A stretch of DNA of 5,169 nucleotides from Deltaproteobacteria bacterium (GCA_021815655.1 JAKAGJ010000208.1:1-5169), one strand, 5' to 3'. Positions 1 to 5,155 are shown, counted from the stretch's first letter. A program made the numbers and translations. Notes: generated by a model not told the origin, from the letters alone.

Positions 1-305
1 GGGATGGCCCGCACCCGCTCCATCACCGCGCGGGCAAAGTCCGTGAGCCCCTCCAGGTCCACCGGCGCGTCCAGGCCCTGGCCCCGACCCTCCAGGTAGG
101 CCAGGAGCTGGCGGCCGGAGAGGGTTTCCTGAGGCTCCACGGGCAAGGTGCGCGCGCCCGGGGCGCGGCGGTCCAGCAAGAGGGCGAAGTCGCGGCCGCT
201 GCTTTGGGGCAGGGTCAGGGCGCACAGGCCCTTCTCGCTCTCGGCCGCGAAGATGGTGCCCAGCTTGAAGTCCACGGTATAGACCCTCACTTGGCGCTCG
301 GACAT
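1..305 (-). CDS. ogt: Methylated-DNA--protein-cysteine methyltransferase (Ogt/MGMT type), N-terminal part, cut by window edge
   Basis: About 101 residues are visible, beginning MSERQVRVYTVDF and ending ...LTDFARAVMERVRAI with a partial proline codon. The start is an N-terminal domain followed by the opening of the alkyltransferase fold, where the family reads roughly GTxFQxxVWxxLxxIPYG. The family moves O6-alkyl groups from guanine (or O4 from thymine) to its own cysteine, a suicide repair reaction in the cytoplasm. The catalytic PCHR motif lies beyond the window, so activity cannot be judged. The ATG at 303-305 is preceded by a purine-rich AGGGGGA at 309-315. The gene start overlaps the 3' end of the radical SAM gene by 19 bp in another frame, which implies cotranscription and probably translational coupling. 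The assignment rests on the N-terminal pattern only; a divergent transcription-regulator-like (ATL) protein lacking the cysteine remains possible. Confidence 0.72.
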   Translation of the reverse strand, partial: MSERQVRVYTVDFKLGTIFAAESEKGLCALTLPQSSGRDFALLLDRRAPGARTLPVEPQETLSGRQLLAYLEGRGQGLDAPVDLEGLTDFARAVMERVRAI

Positions 306-1228
306 GCGTCCCCCTGGCTCAGGTTATGTTCTTGCATATACCTGGCCAAGGCCTGGAGGGCAAGGTCTTTGCGGGCCGCCCAGGCCGGGGCCAGCAGGCG
401 CTCGGGGCCGGGGTCGGCCACCAGGCGGTGGATGACCACCTGGCGGGGCAGCCGGGCCAGAAAGCCGGCGGCCGCGGCGCTCCACTCGTCCAGTGACCAG
501 GGCGTCAAGCGCCCGGCCTGGTAGTCATCAGCCAGGGGCGCGCCCTGGAGCACCATGAGATTGTGCATCTTCACGCCCCAGACGCCCAGGCCGGCAAGGT
601 GGCGGGCCGTGGCCCGGGTGTGCTCAAGGCCCTCGCCGGGCAGGCCCAGGATAACGTGGGCCACCACCTCGATGCCCCGGTCTTTGGCCTGGGCCACAGC
701 GGCGTCGAAGCAGGCCAGGCCGTGACCCCGATTGATGGCCGCCAAGGTGGGCTCGTGGGCGCTTTGCAGGCCCAACTCCAGCCACAGAGGCAGGCGCCCG
801 GCCAGGCGGCTGATAAGCTCCCAGCGCGGCGGGTCCAGGCAGTCGGGCCGCGTGGAGACGACCAGGCCGGCCAGGCCGGGAAAGGCGATCGCCTCCTGGA
901 ACAGGGCGGCCAGGACCCCTGGCGGGGCGTGGGTGGATGTATGGGCCTGGAAATAGGCCAAGAGGCGGGGCAAGGGCCGGCCCGCGCGGGCGGCCCGCCC
1001 GGCCAGGCGCTGGTAGCCCAGCTCAAGCTGCCGGGTGATGCTCAAATGCCCCAGGCCACGGCCGGCGCCGCCGGGCGGGCAAAAGGTGCAGCCGCCCCGG
1101 CCCTGGGGACCGCGGTGGGGGCAGCCCAGGCCGGCATCCAGGCCGATCTTGGCCACCGGCCCCCCGAAACGGGCCTTGAGCACCGGCCCCAGGAGGTTGA
1201 TCCTTGCGGCCAGGCGGGCGGCATCCAT
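287..1228 (-). CDS. Radical SAM protein, TIGR01212/YhcC family
   Basis: This 313-residue protein has the family's cluster-binding cysteines C36, C47 and C50 in the spacing C-x10-C-x2-C (CPHRGPQGRGGCTFC), the arrangement of YhcC-like proteins rather than the classical CxxxCxxC. Other family hallmarks follow in order: YFQAHTSTHAP at 92-102, STRPDCLDP at 125-133, ELGLQSAHEPTL at 151-162 with INRGH at 165-169, HVILGLPGE at 191-199, KMHNLMVLQGAPL at 220-232 and VVIHRLVADP at 264-273. The length is typical. The family binds a [4Fe-4S] cluster and cleaves S-adenosylmethionine; the substrate of most members is unknown to me, so I give no reaction. The ATG at 1226-1228 lies 4 bp after the stop of the upstream membrane-protein gene and has no clear Shine-Dalgarno, suggesting re-initiation from that gene. 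It overlaps the alkyltransferase gene downstream. The family call is firm, the role is open. Confidence 0.93.
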   Translation of the reverse strand: MDAARLAARINLLGPVLKARFGGPVAKIGLDAGLGCPHRGPQGRGGCTFCPPGGAGRGLGHLSITRQLELGYQRLAGRAARAGRPLPRLLAYFQAHTSTHAPPGVLAALFQEAIAFPGLAGLVVSTRPDCLDPPRWELISRLAGRLPLWLELGLQSAHEPTLAAINRGHGLACFDAAVAQAKDRGIEVVAHVILGLPGEGLEHTRATARHLAGLGVWGVKMHNLMVLQGAPLADDYQAGRLTPWSLDEWSAAAAGFLARLPRQVVIHRLVADPGPERLLAPAWAARKDLALQALARYMQEHNLSQGDACPSAK

Positions 1229-1232
1229 GGCT

Positions 1233-1760
1233 TTACTGGCCGGCGGGGGTGGTGGCCTGCCCTGGGGGCGGCTGCTGGTCCTGGCTCTCGGGGGGCGGCT
1301 CCTCCATGATGGGAGCCTCCTCGCGGATCACCCAGATGCGGTTGACATGGCCGGGGATGGGCTGGCCGCGGCCGTAGAGGCGGCGGTATGCGGGGACCTT
1401 GCACAGGCCAAAGTACAGGCGCTCGTCAAAGGGGCCGCAGAACTCCAGGCACACGGCCTTGCCGTCGTGCTGGTTGTCGTGCACCTCGTAGTCGATCTTC
1501 CAATTCTTATGCCATTTGATGTACTTGTCGCTCAGGCCCGCCGGGCGGCTGGTCATCATGGCATCGGGGGGGAATTTGCCCTCGTGGTCGGCGGCGAAGC
1601 GCTCCAGGGCGGCCTGCACCTGGGGGGCCACTTCCAGGAAGCGCTCATAGGCCAGGCGCTCGCGGCGGCCCTTGCCGTGGGCGGCCAGGAAGACCAACAG
1701 GCCCACCGCCAACACCAGGATCCACCACTCCCAGCGCTTGAAGTCCAGGGGGCGGGGCAT
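1233..1760 (-). CDS. Single-pass membrane protein with pseudopilin-like soluble domain, unknown function
   Basis: I do not recognise the family. From the chosen start (MPRPLDFKRWEWW) the protein has 175 residues: a short basic/aromatic N-terminus, one hydrophobic helix at about residues 13-27 (WILVLAVGLLVFLAA), a positively charged GKGRRER stop-transfer segment, an amphipathic helix (FLEVAPQVQAALERFAADHEGKFPP), a soluble part with three cysteines (104, 108 and 120), and a Pro/Gln-rich tail. The order membrane helix, amphipathic helix, 'DxxGxFP' turn and small beta domain recalls pseudopilins such as GspG, but the GFTLxE prepilin peptidase site is absent, so this is a resemblance only. An in-frame ATG at 1805 would add 15 residues. 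I prefer 1760 because the best promoter (1786-1814) lies between the two starts. Neither start has a strong ribosome binding site. It is the first gene of the operon, 4 bp before the radical SAM gene. Confidence 0.72.
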   Translation of the reverse strand: MPRPLDFKRWEWWILVLAVGLLVFLAAHGKGRRERLAYERFLEVAPQVQAALERFAADHEGKFPPDAMMTSRPAGLSDKYIKWHKNWKIDYEVHDNQHDGKAVCLEFCGPFDERLYFGLCKVPAYRRLYGRGQPIPGHVNRIWVIREEAPIMEEPPPESQDQQPPPGQATTPAGQ

Positions 1761-1785
1761 TTGGGGATGCGTAATCACGGCTGGC

Positions 1786-1814
1786 AATATATCACAGGCC
1801 CTCATAATTGTCCG
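1786..1814 (-). promoter_or_regulatory. Predicted extended -10 promoter for the membrane protein/radical SAM/ogt operon
   Basis: On the minus strand the -35 CGGACA (1809-1814; four of six consensus bases) is followed by a 17-bp spacer and the -10 TATATT (1786-1791), which is preceded by TGA to give an extended -10 (TGnTATATT). Transcription would begin near 1779, leaving a leader of about 20 nt before the ATG at 1760. The more upstream ATG at 1805 would then not be transcribed. This is a sequence-only prediction in a region where AT-rich hexamers are rare. Confidence 0.5.
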
Positions 1815-1962
1815 CTACTAGCAGCCCGTGGGAGCAATCCTCCGGCCAGCCGCCAAGCGGGCCGTGGGCTCTCGCCCCAGCCAAGCACCGCCCTGGCCGA
1901 GGGCCCCGAGGGACCACCACAGGCAATTCACGGAGTGCTTGGGTACTGCGGGACGGCTTTCT
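1815..1962. other. Divergent intergenic region with no gene recognised
   Basis: This 148-bp stretch separates the two divergent promoters. It is GC-rich and carries only short imperfect stems such as GCCCT-ggccg-AGGGC near 1902-1916. I checked both strands for tRNA, SRP RNA and cobalamin riboswitch landmarks and saw none. Open frames crossing it have no supported start and are read as chance. Confidence 0.5.
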
Positions 1963-1994
1963 CCGACACACTCCCAGCCGGCTGGGTATATAAT
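1963..1994 (+). promoter_or_regulatory. Predicted MerR-type promoter: 20-bp spacer with a dyad operator
   Basis: A perfect -10 TATAAT (1989-1994) is preceded by CCGACA (1963-1968; GACA matches the -35 consensus) at a 20-bp spacing, longer than the usual 17. The spacer contains the perfect 14-bp dyad CCCAGCCGGCTGGG at 1973-1986. Over-long 19-20 bp spacers carrying the operator dyad are characteristic of promoters that MerR-family activators untwist. Because the first gene downstream (2023) encodes a MerR-family protein, autoregulation is the natural inference. The -10 is strong; the -35 and the spacing argument are less certain. Confidence 0.55.
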
Positions 1995-2012
1995 AATTTC
2001 AACCTCAATGGC

Positions 2013-2017
2013 AGGAG
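2013..2017 (+). promoter_or_regulatory. Ribosome binding site deciding the merR-family start
   Basis: AGGAG sits 5 nt before the ATG at 2023. It lies downstream of two other in-frame candidates (GTG at 1828 and ATG at 2008), so it selects 2023. The GTG at 1828 is also upstream of the predicted promoter. Confidence 0.7.
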
Positions 2018-2022
2018 AAACC

Positions 2023-2454
2023 ATGGCTGGGTCCGCGCAACCGGAGACGGGGCTGGTGACCATCAAGGAGGCGGCGCGGCGCACCGGCCTGCCGGCCTCC
2101 ACCATTCGCTTCTATGACCAGCAGTTCGAGGAATTTCTGGCCGTGAAGCGCGGCGCGGGCCGACGCCGCCTGTTCACGCCGGAGGCGGTGCAACGCCTGT
2201 TGGATATCCAGCGTTTACTCAAGGATGAGGGCTTGAGCCTGCGCCAGACCCGCCAGGCCCTGACCGGCCAGGCCACGGCCCCCCTGCCCGGCGCCGCGCC
2301 GGGGGCGCAGACGGCCCCAGGGCAGGTGGAGGCCCTGCGCGCCGAGGTGGAGGCCCTGCGGCGTGAGGTGCGTTCCCTGGAGAAACGCCAGCGCGACCTC
2401 AAGGAGATTCAGGAGCGCACCCTGGCCTTGGTAGGCTCGCTCACCAGGACCTAA
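2023..2454 (+). CDS. MerR-family transcriptional regulator with C-terminal coiled coil
   Basis: The 143-residue protein opens with a MerR winged helix-turn-helix: LVTIKEAARRTGLPASTIRFYD at about 11-32, the wing RGAGRRRLFTPEAV at about 43-56, and the second helical pair LLDIQRLLKDEGLSLRQTRQAL at 59-80. A low-complexity Ala/Pro/Gly linker (about 82-100) leads to a heptad-rich coiled coil, VEALRAEVEALRREVRSLE and following, at about 102-135, presumably for dimerisation. There are no cysteines, so it is not a thiol or metal sensor of the MerR, CueR or SoxR kind, and no ligand domain is visible. Short MerR HTH plus coiled-coil proteins act as local regulators or, as in RacA, as DNA-anchoring proteins. 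It probably binds the dyad in its own promoter. The 3' end overlaps the convergent 47-residue gene by 14 bp, with no terminator seen between them. Confidence 0.85.
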   Translation: MAGSAQPETGLVTIKEAARRTGLPASTIRFYDQQFEEFLAVKRGAGRRRLFTPEAVQRLLDIQRLLKDEGLSLRQTRQALTGQATAPLPGAAPGAQTAPGQVEALRAEVEALRREVRSLEKRQRDLKEIQERTLALVGSLTRT

Positions 2455-2584
2455 AGCCAAGGCCGCCGCGCTGGGCGGAGGACATAAAGCGGCTTTCGCG
2501 GCGGGAGCGCCGCAGTTGAAGGCCCACGGCCAGGCCCAGGCCGGCCAGGGCCGCCAGGGTCATGATGGTGTGCAGGAGGTCCAT
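2441..2584 (-). CDS. Small single-pass membrane protein, 47 residues, unknown function
   Basis: The sequence starts MDLLHTIMTLAALAGLGLAV, giving one hydrophobic helix at about residues 3-24, followed by a strongly basic RRSRRESR segment and a short polar tail ending FRSW. The positive-inside pattern predicts the N-terminus outside and the tail in the cytoplasm. GGGAGA (2589-2594) stands 4-5 nt before the ATG at 2584, which favours this start over a longer open frame reaching 2866 whose first part overlaps the cysteine-rich gene in another frame. It follows that gene by 25 bp on the same strand and so is probably cotranscribed. I do not recognise a family. Its small size keeps confidence moderate. 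Confidence 0.55.
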   Translation of the reverse strand: MDLLHTIMTLAALAGLGLAVGLQLRRSRRESRFMSSAQRGGLGFRSW

Positions 2585-2609
2585 GTCTTCTCCCGGCCTT
2601 GTCGGGGGG

Positions 2610-2786
2610 CTAAACCACCAGACAATGCATCTCCAGGCCCGCCAGCAGGCCGCGGATGGACAGGGGGCAGCGGGGTCCCAGGAAGTTGACGCAGCGCCGG
2701 GAATCCTCATCCCATTCCATGCCCTGGCATCGCAGGCAGTAAAGCTCCGGCTCGAACTTTTCGCTGTGGGTCTTGGCTCGTTCCAT
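2610..2786 (-). CDS. Small cysteine-rich protein, 58 residues, possible zinc-binding, unknown function
   Basis: The protein begins MERAKTHSEKFEPELYCLRC and carries cysteines at 17, 20, 32, 40 and 55: C-x2-C, then C-x11-C-x7-C, with CPLS after the fourth. The CxxC knuckle plus two later cysteines would suit a zinc ribbon-like site or a small iron-sulphur or redox centre; which one cannot be told from the sequence. The centre is acidic (MEWDEDS). There is no signal peptide or membrane helix, so it should be cytoplasmic. GGGAG at 2793-2797 precedes the ATG by 6 nt, and a sigma-54-type promoter lies about 46 bp upstream. The frame is short but has codon use like its neighbours and a clean start. 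It heads a predicted two-gene unit with the small membrane protein. I do not recognise a named family. Confidence 0.65.
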   Translation of the reverse strand: MERAKTHSEKFEPELYCLRCQGMEWDEDSRRCVNFLGPRCPLSIRGLLAGLEMHCLVV

Positions 2787-2831
2787 ATGGCGCTCCCGGG
2801 TTGCTCCCTGGCTTGATTTGTCCTGCTATTA

Positions 2832-2847
2832 AGCAAGGAGAATGCCA
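2832..2847 (-). promoter_or_regulatory. Predicted sigma-54 (RpoN) promoter for the two small genes
   Basis: On the minus strand the sequence reads TGGCATTCTCCTTGCT. It matches the -24/-12 consensus TGGCAY-N-TTGCW with the required 10 nt between the GG and GC doublets. The expected transcription start is near 2821-2823, leaving about 35 nt before the ATG at 2786 and including its ribosome binding site. Sigma-54 promoters need an enhancer-binding activator; I could not identify its site in the intergenic DNA upstream. Confidence 0.6.
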
Positions 2848-2859
2848 GACGGACCACAT

Positions 2860-2889
2860 GGGACAATACGCTTAAATGAAAAGTAAATT
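2860..2889 (+). promoter_or_regulatory. Possible sigma-70-type promoter for nrdJ
   Basis: GGGACA (2860-2865) and TAAATT (2884-2889) lie 18 bp apart within the only AT-rich island upstream of nrdJ (about 2866-2890). Each hexamer matches four or five consensus bases. The leader to the ATG would be about 72 nt, C-rich, with short inverted repeats (GCCAG 2891-2895 with CTGGC 2916-2920). No NrdR box was recognised. Confidence 0.33.
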
Positions 2890-2967
2890 GGCCAGTACCC
2901 CCTGCCCGGCCCCGGCTGGCGGCAATTACTGCCCAGACCCCTGCGCCCCCGCTGGCCCCGGTGGAGC

Positions 2968-4815
2968 ATGAACTTGCCTAGCGCCCCCTTTGCTCCCCAG
3001 GCCCAGGCGGTCCTGGCCCGCCGCTATCTGGCCAAGGACCAGGAGGGCCGCCTGCTGGAAACCCCCCAGGAGATGCTGCGCCGGGTGGCCGGGGCCGTGG
3101 CCGCGGCGGAGGCCGCCTGGGGCGGCCAGGCGGCGGTGGACCAGGCCGCCCAGGACTTCTTGGCCCTGATGCTCCAGGGACGCTTTCTGCCCAACTCACC
3201 TACCCTTATGAACGCCGGCCGCCGCCTGGGGCAGCTCTCGGCCTGCTTCGTGCTGCCGGTGGAGGACTCCCTGGAGAGCATCTTCGAGGCGGTGAAGGAG
3301 ACGGCCCTGATCCACAAGTCCGGCGGCGGCACCGGCTTTTCCTTCAGCCGCCTGCGCCCGGCCGGCGACCTGGTGGCCTCCACCAGCGGGGTCAGTTCCG
3401 GGCCGGTGAGCTTCATGAACGTCTTCGACATGGCCACCGAGGCGGTTAAGCAGGGCGGCACCCGCCGGGGGGCCAACATGGGCATGCTCGGCGTGGGCCA
3501 CCCGGACATCGAGATATTCATCAAGGCCAAACGCCAGCCCGGGGTGCTGCAAAACTTCAACCTCTCGGTGATGGTGGGCGACGACTTCATGACCGCCCTG
3601 GCCGCTGGCGCCGACTGGCCGCTGGTCAACCCCCGCGACCGCAGGGTGGTGCGCAGGCTGCCGGCGGCGCGGCTATTCGAGCTTATGGTTGAATCGGCCC
3701 ACGCCTCGGGCGAGCCGGGGCTGGCCTTTTACGACGCCATCAACCGCGCCAACCCCACCCCGGCCCTGGGAATGCTGGAGGCCACCAACCCCTGCGGCGA
3801 GCAGCCGCTGTTGCCCTATGAGTCCTGCACCCTGGGCTCCCTGGTGCTGCCGGCCTTTGTGCGCGCCGGCGCCCTGGACTACGCCGCCCTGGAGCAGGCC
3901 GCGGCCTTGGCGGTGCGCTTTTTGGATGACGTGGTGGAGATCAACCGCTTCCCCCTGCCCCGGGTGTCCCAGGCCACGCGCCTGACCCGCAAGGTGGGGC
4001 TGGGGGTGATGGGTTTCGCCGACCTGCTGGTGGATTTGGGTATTCCCTACGATTCCCAGCCGGCCGTGGACCTGGGGCGAGAGGTGATGGGGCGCATCCA
4101 GGCCGCCGGGCGGGCGGCCAGCGTGGAGTTGGGCCAGAGGCGTGGCAGCTTCCCGGCCTTTCCCCAGTCCCGCTGGCGGCGGCAGGGCATTACCCATCTG
4201 CGCAACGCCACCGTCACCACCGTGGCCCCCACCGGCAGCCTGTCGCTCTTGATGGGCTGTTCCTCGGGCATAGAGCCCTATTTCGCCCTGGCCTACACCC
4301 GCCGGGTGCTGGAGGGCGAGGAACTGGTGGAGATCAATCAGCGCTTTTTGGATCGCCTGGCCCAAGCCGGCCTGGACTCGCCCCAGGCCCGCCAGCGCTT
4401 GAGCCACAGCGGCCGGGCCGATAGCCTGCCGGGCTTGGCCCCGGAGCTGGCGCGGCTGTTCACCACGGCCCACGAGGTGCCGCCCTCCCGCCATCTGGCG
4501 GTGCAGGCCGCCTTTCAGCAATACACGGACAACGGCGTCTCCAAGACCGTCAACCTGCCGGCCGAGGCCGGGCTGGAAGACGTGCGCCAGGTCTTCCGCC
4601 AGGCCCACGGCCTGGGGCTCAAGGGCGTGACCGTCTTCCGCCACGGCTCCCGGGGGCGCCAGGTGCTGGAGCTCTTGCCCCTGCCCGGCGGCGAACCGCC
4701 GCCGGTGCCGGCCCCGGCCCTGAACGGCCAGCACTGCCCCCGCTGCGGCGGCCTGCTGGCCAGCGACGGCGGCTGCCGCACCTGCGCCAGTTGCGGGGCC
4801 TCGGGTTGCGAGTAG
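2968..4815 (+). CDS. nrdJ: Adenosylcobalamin-dependent (class II) ribonucleotide reductase
   Basis: This complete 615-residue enzyme reduces ribonucleotides to deoxyribonucleotides using a cobalamin-generated thiyl radical and needs no oxygen. Visible landmarks: SPTLMNAG at 77-84, SACFVLPVED at 91-100 (redox C93), GGGTGFSFSRLRP at 119-131, NPCGEQPL at 274-281 with N274, radical C276 and E278, redox C287 in ESCTLGS (11 residues after C276, as in the Thermotoga enzyme), PTGSLS at 421-426, and SKTVNLP at 525-531. A six-cysteine tail (C590, C593, C603, C606, C609, C614) fits the C-terminal shuttle/zinc region. There is no N-terminal ATP-cone, so activity-site control by dATP is not expected; substrate specificity control may remain. 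GGAG (2963-2966) is only 1 nt from the ATG at 2968 but 7 nt from an in-frame TTG at 2974, so the true start may be two codons later. No radical-generating small subunit is encoded nearby, as expected for class II. Confidence 0.96.
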   Translation: MNLPSAPFAPQAQAVLARRYLAKDQEGRLLETPQEMLRRVAGAVAAAEAAWGGQAAVDQAAQDFLALMLQGRFLPNSPTLMNAGRRLGQLSACFVLPVEDSLESIFEAVKETALIHKSGGGTGFSFSRLRPAGDLVASTSGVSSGPVSFMNVFDMATEAVKQGGTRRGANMGMLGVGHPDIEIFIKAKRQPGVLQNFNLSVMVGDDFMTALAAGADWPLVNPRDRRVVRRLPAARLFELMVESAHASGEPGLAFYDAINRANPTPALGMLEATNPCGEQPLLPYESCTLGSLVLPAFVRAGALDYAALEQAAALAVRFLDDVVEINRFPLPRVSQATRLTRKVGLGVMGFADLLVDLGIPYDSQPAVDLGREVMGRIQAAGRAASVELGQRRGSFPAFPQSRWRRQGITHLRNATVTTVAPTGSLSLLMGCSSGIEPYFALAYTRRVLEGEELVEINQRFLDRLAQAGLDSPQARQRLSHSGRADSLPGLAPELARLFTTAHEVPPSRHLAVQAAFQQYTDNGVSKTVNLPAEAGLEDVRQVFRQAHGLGLKGVTVFRHGSRGRQVLELLPLPGGEPPPVPAPALNGQHCPRCGGLLASDGGCRTCASCGASGCE

Positions 4816-4816
4816 T

Positions 4817-4845
4817 TTGCCCCTGGCTTCAAAGGGAGTTACAAT
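4817..4845 (+). promoter_or_regulatory. Predicted sigma-70 promoter for the SAP-like small gene
   Basis: TTGCCC (4817-4822; four of six bases) and TACAAT (4840-4845; five of six) are separated by exactly 17 bp and begin one base after the nrdJ stop. Transcription would start near 4852, about 49 nt before the ATG at 4901. No terminator for nrdJ is visible before it, so read-through from nrdJ is also likely. Confidence 0.5.
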
Positions 4846-4900
4846 TATCGGAGTTGAGACGACGGTTATCGCGGCAACGCAAGTTCAAGGGGGACCCAGT

Positions 4901-5101
4901 ATGCCGAGCGTGAAGGATTTGAAAGTCATGGCCAAGGGCCTGGGGATCAAGAACGCGGCCAAGCTGCGCAAAGAGGAGCTTATCCACACCATACAGCTGG
5001 CCGAGGGGCATGACGACTGCTATGGCCGCATCCCCGACTGCGGCCAGAACGACTGTCTGTTCCGTTCCGACTGCCTGCCCGAGCCCCAGTTGACCGACTA
5101 G
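4901..5101 (+). CDS. SAP/Rho_N-like small protein with four-cysteine tail
   Basis: The 66-residue protein has two parts. Residues 3-34 (VKDLKVMAKGLGIKNAAKLR and on to LIHTIQLAEG) match the two-helix SAP/Rho N-terminal motif, in which a 'lgi..aaklrKeeLI..I' pattern binds nucleic acid in several families. Residues 40-58 carry C40, C47, C52 and C58 (CYGRIPDCGQNDCLFRSDC), a likely metal or redox site. I recall similar SAP plus C-F/Y-G...C...CL-R-DCL proteins in Desulfobacterota and other bacteria, without an assigned role. The ATG at 4901 is chosen because AAGGGGGA (4887-4894) lies 6 nt before it. A TTG at 4817 would extend the frame by 28 residues, but these look non-coding and overlap the promoter. 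A nucleic-acid role is an inference from the motif. Confidence 0.82.
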   Translation: MPSVKDLKVMAKGLGIKNAAKLRKEELIHTIQLAEGHDDCYGRIPDCGQNDCLFRSDCLPEPQLTD

Positions 5102-5135
5102 CCGGCCCATCCGGCGCCGCCCCGGGCCGGGGCGC

Positions 5136-5155
5136 GGGGCCGTCGCCTCGGCCCC
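5136..5155 (+). terminator. GC-rich hairpin after the SAP-like gene, possible terminator
   Basis: GGGGCCG (5136-5142) and CGGCCCC (5149-5155) form a perfect 7-bp stem with a 6-nt loop, 35 nt after the stop. A second stem, CGCCCC/GGGGCG (5118-5123 with 5129-5134), lies just before it. No T-tract follows within the window, so intrinsic termination is uncertain; it may instead stabilise the 3' end. Confidence 0.35.

Noticed and set aside
886..895. Ten-bp palindrome GGCGATCGCC
   Set aside because: It is a single copy inside the radical SAM coding region and is explained by ordinary codons in GC-rich DNA.
1828..2022. Longer MerR-family protein from a GTG at 1828
   Set aside because: The added 65 residues precede the MerR domain without homology, lie upstream of the predicted promoter, and the AGGAG before 2023 marks a better start.
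1035..2117. Long plus-strand open frame of 360 codons opposite the minus-strand operon
   Set aside because: It is antisense to the well-supported radical SAM and membrane protein genes, rich in Gly/Ala/Arg/Pro low complexity, and crosses the divergent promoter region; it is a GC-bias shadow.
2585..2866. N-terminal extension of the 47-residue membrane protein to an ATG at 2866
   Set aside because: The extra sequence overlaps the cysteine-rich gene in another frame and spans the sigma-54 element; the internal ATG at 2584 has its own strong ribosome binding site.
2700..2967. Cobalamin riboswitch ahead of the B12-dependent nrdJ
   Set aside because: GCCAGTACCCCCTGCC (2891-2906) loosely recalls the B12 box, but it needs an insertion and mismatches, and the GCCACTG core and other conserved riboswitch elements are not present upstream.
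3673..4734. Long minus-strand open frame of 353 codons opposite nrdJ
   Set aside because: It is His/Gly/Gln-rich with no domain pattern and lies antisense to conserved nrdJ catalytic motifs; typical shadow of a high-GC gene.
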